Source of the DNA: Blastomussa wellsi
Taxonomy: Eukaryota > Cnidaria > Anthozoa > Scleractinia > Plerogyridae
DNA length: 64,000 nt
Direction of reading: 5' to 3'
NCBI GenBank assembly: GCA_947652115.1
Contig: OX393562.1
Span: 13,393,073-13,457,072 of the forward strand
Shown: positions 21,051-33,793 of the stretch, piece after piece
Layout: every line of letters starts with the position of its first letter
Numbering within the stretch: the stretch's first letter is position 1
Made by a program: the position numbers and the translations under genes
The notes under the pieces: generated by a model
Seen by the model: only the letters and a program-made list of their open reading frames with translations
The model's database searches: none
What the model was told of the DNA's origin: nothing

Positions 21051-24000
21051 ATGGCGAATTCTACATTGGGAGGGATTTTCGAATCGAATCATCCGCTTGA
21101 GTTGAAAATCCTCTTTTACGCTGCGTTCTTAATTTCGCTTCCTTTAACTGTTTTCGGTAAGTTCACCTTTACTTTACTCAGTTTAACTACATCAACTTTA
21201 TAAGCCTTTTTTGGTCCCCTTAGAAAGTGAGTAAATTCTTCAGTTGAAAAATGTTGCTAGTCGACTTTTCAGTGAAAGTTGTTTTATTTGCTTTACAATT
21301 CCTGCATTAGCACATTATTCATAGCCCGCAGTGCTCTTCTTTGAACGTTTTATTGGAACTTTCATCGAAATGAGCAATAGAAAGTTCTTAACAATAAACC
21401 TCGTAAGAGTCGAAAGTTTTGACGATAATATCATGCCTATTATATTTTCCCTTATCAATTCTAGATGATTTTTAACCTCGCCTAAGTAAACTAGAACAGC
21501 CACGTCTATGTTACGGTCTCCGCAACCATCAGAATTTTCACTATCATCATTTTTCAGATTGACCTTATTTGCTCCACTACAGTGCGAACGTAGAACGAAT
21601 TGACGAATTGGTGTTTACATTTTGTGCAACAAAATGAACGACTTGATCGATTGACAGAAGGACTTGTCCTTTTATTTGTATATTCAATGTTTGTCCAAAC
21701 CTTCACTGATCTTTAAAGATCTCTTTCCTCTTAGAATTACTCAAGGATTGGGACCGGAATGATAATGAACATTGTACACAATTTAATAGATTTGATTCAA
21801 TCTAATTTCGCGAGGACCCTATGTATCTGAACGGTTAAATTTTCATACTACAAAAAGGCGAATTCGGTTGCTAGTAATTTTTATCACTTTGTTAATGGTA
21901 GAACATATGCAGAACATGTAGTTCGCTTAAAAACGTAGGAACTTTTCATTTGTTAAATTTTCAAGGTATTTAAACGACATGTTCGAAGGCAATTCTCCAG
22001 GAGACGATTCGTTTGCAAATAAAGGAGAACAGTTGACAAAATCAAACATAATCGTAGCATCTGTGAAAGATCCTTCGCTTAATGTAAAGTAAAATGTAGA
22101 TAAAACGCATGGTTTTAATTCGGTAGGATTGGTTTTATAGTTGGCATTGAGATAGTTGTTGGATAAGATCAATGGTTTTTTCTTTAGGATGAAATGCAGC
22201 ACGACGGATGAAAGACTTTAATTTGAGGTGTAAATTAATTGTCGCATTAACTTATTTCATTAATTTGCGAAACATGGGGATATTTTTAATACCGCAATAC
22301 AAGTGATATTAATTTCTTTAGTTACGTCAACGGAGCCGATCCGAAACGCGAGGTCCCTTTCTGTAAAAAAATCCTGTATTAATTCTGTCGTTGAAATTTT
22401 AACTCAGTGGTGAAATGAAAGCAATGAGTTCGTCGTGTTCTTGTTCAATATTTGCCTCATTAGCATAAGCGATTCAGTTTCTGATGGAGCTACCAAAAAA
22501 TCAGTTCTGAATATTGAAAGTTCATAGCACGATTAACTCTGCAAATGAATTTCAGCTCGATGTATTGAATTCTTTTTGTCTGACGCGGGTTTAAAAACTC
22601 AAATTTTTACAAAGAATGTATGAGCTCATTAGCGCTTTTGCCACCCAGAAATTTGGGAGTTTTTGAAAGACATTTTCTCCTTGAATATTACACGCAAAGA
22701 GCTAAAAATTTCACCAAAAATACTAAATTTCACTAGCTCTTTAACTGTTTGGAGTCAAGTCACATCTAACATGTTGCCTTCTGTACGCCAAGCGGTATGC
22801 TAATGAGTAAAAAGGTGAACAAGGACGTCAGCATGAGTCCGCCTAGATTATGGATCACCTTGTCAGTGTAGTTACTATAAAGGGTGGTTCTAATTTAAAG
22901 TCAAATGAAACATATAAACGATATTCCTCGGGGTGTTGTTTATTTTTCATTGTTGTAAAACATGAAATTAAAGATCTTTTTTAAAGAAAATTTTGAAAAT
23001 AGCCGAAAGAGTGACTCAACCCGACCTAATTCAACGTTAAAAACGTTAATTTTTTTTAACAAATCAGACATGAACGGTTTCCATTTCATTTTTTTTTCTC
23101 TCCAGTTAGCACGATTTAATATTTCTTCAAAAAGAGCAATCTCAAGTTCTAATCTCCTTTTTCAAATTATCTTTCGCAGACAACTCAAAATAAGAATCGA
23201 GTCTTGTTTTTTTTATGCAAATGTTCAAATTTCGGTTATCAGTCAGCTGTCTAAACGAATTTGGTTTTTAATCTTTTAGTTTTTTCCTACACGCTTCTTA
23301 TAAATGTCGTATTTTGACATTATTGTGATCTCATCTATACCGACATTTGGCACGCAAACAGCTTTTTTCACCGCAATAAATTTGATATCTTCTTGCATTT
23401 CGCTTTATCGAACAAAAGGGTAATTATATGAAGAGGTGTTTAACGAGCATTTAAACATTGAAATAAACGCAAAGTACCCCCAGAATGCAAAAACAGACAC
23501 AATGATGGACCATTACAAACATCCCAGAAATTGAAGATTTTGATTCTATTTTTATGCGAATTCAATGTGAGTCATGTCCCAAATATTATACTTTTTGCAG
23601 CTTAACGACGAAAGTGCAAAATTAATATGTTTATTCAACAGCAGGTGGCAGAGAACTGAATGACCTACAGCCTTCGATGTCGTTTCGAAGATGAATCGTT
23701 CTGCTTTTAATTTGTCGGCAGTCTATTGCGCCAGTGGCGCCTTTTGTATACTGGATATTGTTTATGTTTTCTCATTTTCGTTGCAGAGTTTCCGTATCCA
23801 TCGAGAAATGAAAATTGAGAAATGCTAATTAGTATCTCTCGGGACGTTGAGTTGGCTGGTTGTGTTAATATGCGCACAAGCACGCGACATTTTTTTTTCA
23901 AATATGAAGTTGCTACTCGAACTCCAAAGAATCAAATACCGTACCCGCTTTGAGTTTGCACAATTTTTGATTAAAATATGAATATAATACCGACCGTCGA

Positions 24001-27000
24001 AATATTCGTCCTTCTTCTGAGACCTTCTGACTCGTAAGTTATAATTTAATCGGTGTTTTCTCGCTTTATTAAAGCAACAATGGCAGAACTCCTATGGAAC
24101 AAGAGATAATTCTAATTACACATACTACTTTCTTTTTCACACGTTCTCATGTAATAAATCCCGCTTAATATTATTTTTTTGTTTCCGAGTTGATAAGCAA
24201 AAGGAGGGGGGTGAATAGGTTCGCGGATCAACGGATTTGGCCTAAAAAGAGGATTCTTGGATTTCGATAATGCAGTGGATCACGGATTAGCTGATAATTT
24301 TAGCTCGGATTCCAGACTCCTCATGCCATGAAGTTCGTATCGTGGCCTTGGCTTGTCTTTAGTCCTCGTCTCAATGTTCTCGTTTTGTCCATTTTCTGTT
24401 TGCACAAGACCCAAACCACCGCTTTACAGGAAAACTGCCACAAAGAGGGCAATGAAACGAAACCTCTTGAAAATTTTTCACCGAAAACAACATCTGCTGC
24501 CCCTTCAGTGAAACTATTACAAAGAGAGTTTTCAAGGAATGCGGATGCGGATTTGAACGAAAATAGTGGCGGATTGACGGATTTGGCCAAAATAATAGCA
24601 CGGATTGGCAGATTCGCGTACACCTATTCACCCCCCTCCAAAAGCATCCTAGAAAAAAAACTACCTCATTTCGGCTACACAGGTTTAATCGGCTTTCGAT
24701 CCCATCTTTCCCCACCGGTGCATTTAGACAGCGATGATTGTCCTTCGTGAGAACTCAAATCTTTTGCACGGCATACCGGCACATTTGTGCATCTCAAAAA
24801 AAGCCCAAGGTGAAATTTATTGTATCTATAACGATGGATATATCAAGACTGAATTTAACTGACGCACGAAAAGCTGTCAAATAAGAGAAGTCTGTTGCTA
24901 TTAGGTCATTCAGGAGGCTCTGAAATGCAACAAAATTTCGCACCGGTTTCGCGAAATTTTAATCAAAGTCGTAGACGTGGTTGCACACGTTTTCTTTTCT
25001 TCTGGATAATCTTTAATCGTTGCTATCGCACACTTGTCACCCTTAGGAAATGGTTTTGTCATATTAGCAGTTGTTGTTAACAAGAAGCTCCGTTCTGCCA
25101 CAAATGCTCTGATAGTTAGCCTGGCTTTTGCGGACTTACCCGTGGGTGTAGTCATTTTTCCTCTCATTGCCGTCACCCAGAAATACGGACCGAGCCTGCA
25201 ATATGGCCGACAGTTGTGTCAATCAACGATTTTCCTTACAGAGGTGTTTCTAAGCGCTTCATGTCTTCATCTGCTGTTCATAAGTGTGGATAGATACATA
25301 GGTAAGATGACCTTGTTGTACATGATATTTCTGTTTTTATGTGCACAAGAATTTCTCACTTTCATCTACATCCCCAGTTCATATATGAATCAGCATTTCA
25401 TATACTTTGCTTTTTTGAGATAGATGAAAGAGATTTATAAGGGAATTACATGATGAATGTTCGTGGGGTGGGGGGATGAAGAATTAGCTATTATCCTTGG
25501 CTTATGGTGGGATGGAGAGAGACAGGGAATTTTATCCTTGGCTGTTTTGATCACACAAAGCTTCAAAGCGCAATCAATGCAAGGAAGTAGCGGGTATTTG
25601 AATATTGGAGCAGTATTAAAAGTGGCCCACCTTCGGCAACTATATGGGTCTTCGAAGAAAGGCCTTGTTCCGGTTTGCAGGACCCTAAAATTTTCTTTTT
25701 CACCCCAGGCCCCTCAGATTTGACTGCGAAAACTTGCACGGTTTGTCTTGTTTTGTTAATTTAACCAGATAGATAAAACGTTGTAAAAATTCTAGCTATC
25801 GATGCCCTTTCTCCAGATCAAATATACGAGTGTGAACATTACCTGAATTATAGTACTAGCGTCAACAAATCAATTGCGCTCTCGGTTGATGTTGGCTCAA
25901 CGATGACTCCGAGCAACATTTCCCTTCTTCTTGGGGGACGGGCGGAGAAGGGAAAAGCCCTGGGGTACGTTGGCTGGGAACGAGGTTCTCTAGTAATATA
26001 CAACAAGCCACAGTGTCGATACAAGGGCGTGGTAATGTTAGCCTACAACCGCTGTCTAGTTCAATTCTCCAGTTATTAAAAACTAAGCCTGAAAACGGTA
26101 TTTGGTATTCAAGTGATTCCCTTGCAGCAATAAACAGCGCTCTCCGTTACCACACTATCGTCACCTCTAAGCGCATGGCTTATGTCATTGGTTTTGTTTG
26201 GATGTTATCTCTTCTGGTCGCTGTGTTTCCATTCCTTGGCTGGCGGGAAGTCCGTCCACATGTTGTTGGAGGCTTTTGTCAGTATCATCTGAATCTCGCT
26301 CCCAGTTTCATTCTATTTTTGCACATCATAGTCTGCCTGACACCGCTGACCATCACCTGCCTGGCTTACTGTAAGATATTTCAAGTGGCACGACTGCAGG
26401 CTCGGAAAATTGCCTCAATGACTGTAAGAGAGACGATTTTGCTGTTTAGTTTCAGATTGTAATATGGGGATAATGCTATACTTTTGGTAATTAAACTCTT
26501 ACACAACAATCCAAACCATAGAGTATCAAAAGAAAAGTCAAGTTAAGCAGGCAATTTGATGTGGACCGGGAGAAAATAGACGGAAAAGTATTTGAACTGT
26601 CAGTGGCGTGATTCCCAAAGGATTAACAATTCGCCCGCGCCTTACACCTCTATCGAGGCAGCAAGAAGCATTCTTGATTCGGATTGGCTAGTTTCACAGT
26701 GTCATACTGATCCCAGTTTCAATTAACTTTTACAATTCGAAAAGGTGAGTATTTCGAGCCCGTTACATTTGATGGTCTTTGATAGCTGGACAAGCTTGGA
26801 CAGAAGTTTACTCATCAGGGCTAGTGAGTGCGATTTGTAAAGATGCCTGAGGGAAGCCAGGTCGTGGCTTTGTTAAGTTTAATTTCAGAATTTTTCTCAG
26901 TACCAAAATACAATGACGTGATAAAGTGATATGTTTGTACCTACACTAACGTTTCTACGTTCGCCCATCATAATATCACGTAAATGAAAAATAAGCTCTG

Positions 27001-28353
27001 AATTATCCAAAGAGGCAGGGTTCAAGTAGGCAAGCCCTTCAAAACCGGCACACGGAAAATAAGTCCGACTTTGTTTGTTCAATTCTGTTAGGATTCCGGA
27101 TAGTACTCTTACCTAAGACGGGTGGAGTTAGTTGTAGACCCGCCATTTTAGATTTAAACACTGCGAGGACCTGGCAACGGGGTTAGATGGCACTGCGGAA
27201 AACGAGAGAATGTGAACATTTTGGCAATTTGAAGGAAACCGCTGAATATGGAGGCCTTCCAACGGGTAAAAGCGACATGCGACATGGGGAATTTTAAAAA
27301 ACGACAAATGACATGATTACGCTGCTAAAATGCGACAGCGACATAATAAACAGTGAAAGACGACGGTGACATTGGAAAGTTGTGCATTATAGAATACAGG
27401 AAATTGCATTTCTGAGGGGTTCAGATTTTCAAAATTTTCCCGCGGGAGCCTACCTCCAAAGCCCAGTAGAAGCGTTCAGCCTTCGCCGCTCACAAATTTT
27501 TGCCAGCTGAGCACCATGAAAGCCCGGTTATAGCCCTGTAGCGAAACAGTTTCTCGCAAAACAAAACTGACGGGTACAGTGACGTACACTTCAAAAAACG
27601 ACAGCGACATTTGCAACTGTAGGTTAGGCGACATCGGTCTCCAAAAGCAAGCGACATCGCGACACAGCTACCCCCCTTGGAAGGCCTCAATATAAGGTTA
27701 AGATTTATGCTAGAGGTAGATTGTTTTATGTTTATTTACCTCTCAATTTCCACCTTCATAATTTTGCTTCCAATTTTTGCTATAAGCTCGTAAGTTCGCA
27801 CGTTTGGACTGCAATTATGCCATCGTTGTATCATGGCCTTCCTTGCTGACGATGACCACCTCGAGAAAACCCCGAGAAATCGTGACGTCATGTGCGTGCG
27901 CGGTCCATTTATCCGCGGTGTCAGTTGGCTATAGATTCATATATGAGCGCTTTTCCTACCATATCATGCTTGTGTGTTTGCTTTTAGCAGATAAGTGGAA
28001 CGGAGCAAGAAAGACGCTGCAAGAAACTAGAAAAAGAACGTAAAATCACTCTTTCAGTGGCAGTTGTGGTGGGAGTGTTTATACTCTGCTGGGGACCCCT
28101 CAACATCATGCTCTTCATTTACTGCGCATGCCAGAGTTGCATCTCTTCTATTGCCATAGAAACTGCTGAGGTGTTTAGCATGTTAAACTCGGGCTGTAAT
28201 CCACTCATATACGGCACGTTTAACAAGGACTTTCGCAGAACTTTTAAGGCCATGTTGAGATGCCGCTGGCATCAAATAAGCCGAGAAGAGATCGAAGGCT
28301 CAACCCATGTGGCTGTGCACTCATCAAGAGCTTCTGTTGATAGTGTGAAATAA
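21051..28353 (+). CDS. Class A (rhodopsin-family) G protein-coupled receptor, four exons
   Basis: Seven-transmembrane receptor of the plasma membrane. Exons: 21051-21156, 25047-25301, 26128-26423 and 27991-28353, joined in matching phases to 339 residues. The first exon ends within TM1 and supplies the G of the G-N motif completed by exon 2. Class A signatures are present: N in TM1, LAFAD in TM2, a TM3 cysteine, DRY followed by AI, an ECL2 cysteine, CWGP in TM6 and NPLIY in TM7. The TM3 position usually holding the amine-binding Asp (3.32) appears to be Thr. The FPFLGW stretch at the end of TM4 recalls adenosine-type receptors. The ligand is therefore unknown; an adenosine-like or orphan receptor is a guess. 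A stop codon at 25007, in frame with exon 2, lies in the intron and is harmless. A polyadenylation signal is at 28406-28411. Confidence 0.88.
21157..25046. other. GPCR intron 1
   Basis: A 3.9-kb AT-rich intron with no supported gene. It contains the small TIR element at 24203-24639. The remainder shows only homopolymer runs and spurious short frames. Confidence 0.55.
24203..24639. repeat. TIR element GGAGGGGGGTGAATAGG
   Basis: A 437-bp sequence starting GGAGGGGGGTGAATAGG and ending with its near-inverse (CCTATTCACCCCCCTCC). Both ends carry a 'ggatttggcc'/'ggattggc' rich segment. The flanks share AAAA, too short to prove a duplication. It lies in GPCR intron 1. Confidence 0.65.
25340..25405 (+). 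repeat. 3' tail of a tRNA-derived SINE
   Basis: The segment 'ctcactttcatctacatccc' and following 'agttcatatatga...tttcatata' matches the tail seen after the tRNA-like heads at 62,140-62,320. It lies just after the donor site of GPCR exon 2. Confidence 0.5.
26424..27990. other. GPCR intron 3 (last)
   Basis: Intron between TM5 and the third loop. It carries the GGCCTTCCAA element at 27253-27685. No exon is supported elsewhere in it. Confidence 0.5.
27253..27685. mobile_element. GGCCTTCCAA-ended TIR element, empty-site copy
   Basis: Starts GGCCTTCCAACGG and ends TTGGAAGGCC. It is colinear with the element at 14030-14861 but lacks the SINE, and the single 13-mer tatagccctgtag at about 27,530 marks the site where the other copy was invaded. 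Confidence 0.75.
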
Positions 28354-28976
28354 GCAGAACTTTACGGATGAACTGGATAAAATAACTGTTGAAACCCGTT
28401 TGCTCAATAAATTAAAAAAAGAAATTAACGCAAAAATTTGAATTTTAACATTATCATAGCAAGTATACCGCTAAACTAAATGGATTATTACGAAAACTGT
28501 ACTGGCTCTTTAAATTTGCCATCCAATTTTAGCACTCGTAGCACTCGAATATGCTACGGTTTGTATGAAAGAGTACATCAAACAAAATGGCTGAAAAGCA
28601 AATGGTTTCATATGGTTTCAATAACTTGCTCTTTTTAATCCTTTATTTAGACCACAAAACTTTAATTAACTAGCCGTGGAGTTGTAACTTATTTTAATTC
28701 TATATGGAACTCTAAACTTCTTTTGTTTGCCAAAGTTCAACGTTGCGTATCGGAATGTTTTTTGTAAGATTTATTATTTCTCTTAGCAACTGTATGGATA
28801 AAAACACAAAAAGCTACAAAGGTTAATAGTCGCGTCATTTACGCAACAAAGCACGGAATCGCAATTCCGTGTTTATTGCTGCTGTCACGAGCAAGAAGGC
28901 GTTCAAAAGTGCCTTAATTGCAGATTATATTGGACTGCTGAGCAAGCGTGCTGCTCACGAAAACTTTTCACACATC
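28354..28976. other. Intergenic region between GPCR and ankyrin gene
   Basis: Holds the GPCR 3' UTR (signal at 28406) and the probable 5' UTR or promoter of the ankyrin gene. The ankyrin reading frame is open upstream to 28830 but has no ATG before 28977. Confidence 0.5.
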
Positions 28977-30611
28977 ATGAAAGCTACTTCGTTAGTCAAC
29001 CCAACTATGGCTAGACTTAAAGAAGCGATTTGCGACGGTAGAATGTATCAAACACGACATCTTCTAGAGAGCGGAGTGGACGTGAATTTTTTGGACGAAC
29101 AAGGCTTAACTCCCCTCATGCGAGCCTCACAACTACCAGATGAAAAATGCCGCACACGTAACAGTTTGTTGAAACTTCTGTTGCAGTACGGAGCGAATGT
29201 AAACATCGTTGATCAGAAGGGTCGACACGTGCTGTCTAGGGCTTGCATCGACGAGAAAGAGGGCATTGTCAGGCTTCTGTGTAACGTCGCAAACCTGGAT
29301 GTCGATTTAAACCTGCGCGATTTTAAAGGAAACACTCCACTTATGCATTCTGTTCGTACGGGCAACGCCGCGCTAGTGAAGTTCCTTGTTGACGAGCTGA
29401 ACAAGTTTCAAGTGGACATAGATGTTCGGAATCACGAAGACCGGACGCCTTATTTAGAGGCTAAACGACTCGGTTATGAAGAATGCGCGGCTGTTTTATT
29501 GAAGGAAGGCAATGCATCAACGAACATTCAAGTAAATCCATTCTTGGATTTTATGCCCACGAAGGACGAGGACTCTCGGAAAGCTGGGGTGCGAGGTATT
29601 GAGGAGAGTAAATATAGGATTAACAACTCCACTGAGGGAAAACACACTAATCTGCGAAGTATACAAAAGAATAAAATTCCTACAAAGAAGACAGCTAACT
29701 TGTCCGGTGAGAAATCGGCTACAACCCACGAGAAAATCTTGAAAAGGAAAACAACTTCGCCAAGAAAAATTTCAAGCGCAAGTTTAGTGAAGGAAGATGC
29801 GACAGGTTCGGAAAGACCGGAAAAGTTACGGCCGACCTGCAGGCGGAAATACGCTTGGCACGAACGAGTTATGACAGAGCCAATATCACAAAAAGAGATA
29901 ACTGCTGAAGAATTCGAGTTGGCTCCAACACAATCGGAAAAGGCGGGCGGTATTACTGAGGTCAGCTCACCGCCACAAGCTAAATCATATCTTGTGGACA
30001 AACAAGAAACTACAAGTCTAAGACAAGAATTGCCTCCCGTGAATGATCTTGCGCCTAATCTAGAGTTTTCTCAAGCTCAAACACGCCGACAAAGTCCAAA
30101 AATAACCCCCATATTATATGCAAACTCCACGGCAAACCGAAAATTTATAGAATCGTCAATGGCACGGCCACATTTGCGATCATATTCCAACGTGAATAGC
30201 TCTGCAGATGATACCCTGATGGACGACAACTTTAGCTGGTATTCACATTTTAGCGTCTACAATTCGCCATCAGTGGCTTTTCTGACTAAAATCATGGCTA
30301 TCTACGCAGAGCAAATGTCTCCCGAGTCTTCGTTTCGTTTCGGTGCGGAAAAACCGACGAAAAAACCCGACGAGTCAATGGTACCCAGAATCTCAATTGC
30401 AGCAAGCGAGGCTGGAGATGACTCGCGTTCCGAAGGAGGCCGATTTTCTCCGTCAAGGTCGGCGTTGTCAAGCCGATGTAACAGTGCTTCAAGCTCGGTG
30501 TCGAGTCGGAAATTTCAGTCGGCAGTAACACGAACCGTCGCTTCATATCTATCAGGACCGAAAAGATCTCTTTCGACGTTAAAAGTACAGGATCTAAATT
30601 TTAGTTTGTAA
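28977..30611 (+). CDS. Ankyrin-repeat protein, single exon
   Basis: 544 residues from the first ATG of the frame. The N-terminal 190 residues hold about four to five ankyrin repeats (DEQGLTPLMRA, NIVDQKGRHVL, LRDFKGNTPLMHS, VRNHEDRTPYLEA). The rest is charged, Ser/Lys/Arg-rich and probably disordered, with no catalytic motif. Such proteins act as scaffolds. The arrangement, with a short N-terminal ankyrin block whose second repeat has a long insertion and then a disordered tail in one exon, recalls vertebrate ANKRD34, but I would not assign that name. Polyadenylation signals lie at 30699-30704 and 30709-30714. Confidence 0.85.
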   Translation: MKATSLVNPTMARLKEAICDGRMYQTRHLLESGVDVNFLDEQGLTPLMRASQLPDEKCRTRNSLLKLLLQYGANVNIVDQKGRHVLSRACIDEKEGIVRLLCNVANLDVDLNLRDFKGNTPLMHSVRTGNAALVKFLVDELNKFQVDIDVRNHEDRTPYLEAKRLGYEECAAVLLKEGNASTNIQVNPFLDFMPTKDEDSRKAGVRGIEESKYRINNSTEGKHTNLRSIQKNKIPTKKTANLSGEKSATTHEKILKRKTTSPRKISSASLVKEDATGSERPEKLRPTCRRKYAWHERVMTEPISQKEITAEEFELAPTQSEKAGGITEVSSPPQAKSYLVDKQETTSLRQELPPVNDLAPNLEFSQAQTRRQSPKITPILYANSTANRKFIESSMARPHLRSYSNVNSSADDTLMDDNFSWYSHFSVYNSPSVAFLTKIMAIYAEQMSPESSFRFGAEKPTKKPDESMVPRISIAASEAGDDSRSEGGRFSPSRSALSSRCNSASSSVSSRKFQSAVTRTVASYLSGPKRSLSTLKVQDLNFSL

Positions 30612-31022
30612 TGAAGACTTGTTTTGAAATATTTTTAACAACTAGAACTGAACCGCGAACAAAACCTTTCTCGGTACGAATATAGGTTTCACCTAATTAA
30701 TAAACTTTAATAAATATAAAGTCATTTATTTGCGTGCAAAGTAGTTGTTTGTTTTGGTACATATTAAATTTCTCACTGAGTTTAAGTCTTTTAACGGCTT
30801 AGCCGCCTGCTATGCTTGAAATTGCTTGGTAGTTTATGAAACAAAGCAAACTTTTCTTTCATAGCAGGCGGTGCTCAGCTCAAAACAGCGTTACGGAATG
30901 CTTGCAGGTAAAAGGCGGAAATGAGGCGAAAGTCGAGCACTCACGCAACAGTTTCGCAACAGTTATGTTGAGAAAAATGTTGCGAAAGTTTTCATGGACG
31001 TAGAACTCCTTGCAGACCTGCC

Positions 31023-31398
31023 AACCCTCACGGTTCTGCCGTGAGTCTCACGATTTTTTGTCATTTCTCAAGGTCTCACGACAAGGCTCCCAATCTCACG
31101 GCTTTTGGGGAAAAATCATTCTGAAATGAAATAAATTATCTGGTTGAATAAATATGGAAAATTAACGTGGAATGCTAGTGCCATAAAGGTATAAACTGAT
31201 AAAGGAGAACACTGTTCTTACTATTTTGTACCAAACTACTGTGATTTTTTGCTTATGCTTAGAACTTTATCTCGATGGAAAATGGGTTTGTTTAATCTTG
31301 ATCTGAAAAAAATAGAACCTCACTACTTTTTGTACAATCTTCCGTTTTTTTTTTTCATGGGTCTCCAGATTTTCCTTTGTCAGGAGTTGGCAGGTCTG
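31023..31398. repeat. TIR element CAGACCTGCCAAC
   Basis: A 376-bp interval with ends CAGACCTGCCAAC and GTTGGCAGGTCTG. The left part repeats 'tctcacg' several times. The CAG start is hAT-like, but no 8-bp duplication is visible. Confidence 0.6.
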
Positions 31399-31922
31399 AA
31401 ACAGCCGTTAAGACCCAGATTCTCGCATTTCTTACCGATATTTCATTTGGGACATTTTCAATGTTATTTGTAAACACTGATGCATAGCTCCTGGTGTCCT
31501 CTGTACTGCATTTGCATGTTCTTTTTTTTTTGCTGATCAAGTTTAACTCGTTTTTAATTTATACGCTTTACACTACGTGGATATCGATCGCCTGTTGTTT
31601 GGCAGCGTATGTTCGTCCGGCATTCAGCAAACATTTTCCTTACACACTCTTTGTAAAAATCTTGATAAATTAGATGAAAAGGCTAAAGCGGAAAATCTTT
31701 GTTAACTAAATTGTTTGAGTTGAGAGAATGTCAGTGGGCTTTAATTTTACCACGAGCGAATGGTTTAATTTATGGTAGAACGAAAGATTTTGTTATATAT
31801 TTCTGGGAATTTTTTAGCCTTATCAGATTTGTGTTGCAAAACAGTTATAACTAGGGAGATAAAAAATAAAAAGGTGAATTCGGAGGAAAATAAGAGAAAA
31901 ATAGATAAAAAAAAAATATAAG

Positions 31923-32009
31923 TGCCCCGTGTGAGGATCGAACTCACGACCTTCAGATATCTGATTTCAGATTATGAGACTGACGCGCTGCCTACTGCGC
32001 TAACGAGGC
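31923..32009 (-). tRNA. tRNA-Met (CAU), elongator type, with 14-nt intron
   Basis: The minus strand reads GCCTCGT...ACGGGGC plus discriminator A, a 7-bp acceptor stem with one T-G pair. It has the D-arm TTAGCGCAGTAGGCAGC, the anticodon loop CTCATAA and the T-arm GTGAGTTCGATCCTCAC. Total length is 87 nt. Removing 14 nt just 3' of the anticodon (between positions 37 and 38) leaves a canonical 73-nt elongator tRNA-Met. A and B boxes are intact, and T-rich flanking DNA is present. The extra 14 nt repeats part of the anticodon stem (ATCTGA), so its exact ends are ambiguous by a base or two. Confidence 0.93.
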
Positions 32010-33651
32010 ACACCTAGACAAGAACGTTAAAACTTTAAGTAAAATATACGTGCTTTATCTCTGTACTGGATTGACGAACATTTTTTACAGTAAAATTTTT
32101 GTTTCCTTCTAACGGAAATAAACTTCAAGGCATTCAAATGAACATTTGTAAGAACGGTTCAGTTCACTGAACACACCAAGAGTATACTTCATATTCTTAG
32201 TTTCTCTTGCTGATTGTGACAAACTGAACTCAGATCCACAGAAACGTTTTTCACTTGCGCTCGCTCTAGCAGCTTCTAGCCGATCTTATATTTTTATTTG
32301 GTCAATGTAGATTTTTGTTTCATATTTACTATTAAAGCCATTCTTTCCATGTTTGACCTTTTTAAGGATAATCTTTTTAGCATACATTTGTTCTAAGATG
32401 TTCTAACGTGAAAGAAGTGCAAATATGTAACTGGAAAGCTCAGTAAACAATGAAGTACTCTCTTGTTGCCACGGTTTTTTGTGAAGCCCCGCTCACTGCA
32501 CATGTTTGGCTTGATTTTATCCAGTCAGGAAAATTCTACCTAAGAGCTTTAGTTTGATCACGGTAAATCAGACTTGTTTCACCCATACCCTTGCAAAAAC
32601 GCTCCTAAAAAACTACAAAGTTAGCTTTAAAACTGAAGTGCTATAGTTTACCTAACAACTTGCAAGAGCCCCCTTTGAGGTAGTGAAGGATACCTAATCA
32701 ACTAAAAATCTGTTTTCAAGCTTTATTTTCGTCCGCTTTAAAATCATTTAGAAGCATACAAAGTCATTCCCTGTTGGTAATCGGTAAACATTGGTCGCCC
32801 GGCCGCCCAGCTCTAGTTGAGTTCAAAACCCATTTTTGAATAATGTAAGTAATATAGGTTTAGAATTCTGTTTCCCTTTTGTTGCGGGAGAATTTTTTTG
32901 TCTGTATATTTTCATGACTTACAGTCATTTCAAACAAATTCCTCACTGCGAGCATCCTGGCCAATATTTTTTGTAAACACACTTCTCACTTCTAGCTTAA
33001 TGGATTAACTTCTACAAGAACAAAATCGTTATTAACCTGAAAAAGCCTATATGCTGATTTTTTAAGGCCGAATGGAGTCCATCTGCTAACATTTTATAAG
33101 AAAAACTTCGAAAAATGTTGGTTTTTAATCTATTTGGCGGTAAACTGGAATTTACTGGAAATTACCAATGCAAATGATTCTAAGGTGCGCGCGCTCATTC
33201 TCACAATTATTCATCACAAGTTCAATTTGCCGTCTTCAATCTTCGTTTGCTTCTTGCTCCGTTTCTATCACTTTCAACAAGAAAACCTTGGCTACAATAA
33301 GCTTGTAAAACTGGGACAAGAAGGAAGATAAACTCCAAAGTCAGTGACCGAAGACTGGACCGAAACAGTTGAACTTAATCTGGTCGTATTACAATACAAG
33401 GTACACGTGCTTGGTCATGGAAGGTCAGTGGAACTTGCTTGTTCGTTACACCTTTGTGGAATACTTTCAGGTTGGTAGAATTATACATATTATAGGTAGC
33501 AGTGCTAAAATGGTGTAATGTTTATTCGTTCGGAATTTTATCGAGAGTCTATTGGAGTTGTGTATCGTTTTCTCGAGAATACATTTGCTGTAAACTTCAC
33601 GCGCTTAACTTAAGTGGTTGTGAGGCAAGAATAAATTTGTATTGAACTTGT

Positions 33652-33793
33652 CCCGGTTGTTTAAAGAGTGGGTAACGCTATCCACTGGATAAATCACTAT
33701 CCAGCGGATAGCGCAGTTTGTTTTGCAAACACTTATCCACTGGATTGTGATTTATCCGGTGGATAGTGTTATCCACCCTTTGAACAACCTGGG
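33652..33793. repeat. Palindromic MITE (tatccac type)
   Basis: A 142-bp element with ends CCCGGTTGTTTAAAG and its near-inverse CTTTGAACAACCTGGG. The inside is made of inverted 'ctatccactggataaatca' blocks. No coding capacity. Confidence 0.8.

Noticed and set aside
24328..24750. A 140-codon plus-strand frame
   Set aside because: It spans the end of a TIR element and unrelated intron, with low-complexity composition and no domain.
25007..25046. GPCR as a pseudogene because of an in-frame TAA before TM1
   Set aside because: The stop lies in the intron. A separate first exon at 21051-21156 supplies the N-terminus and TM1 start, and the phases match.
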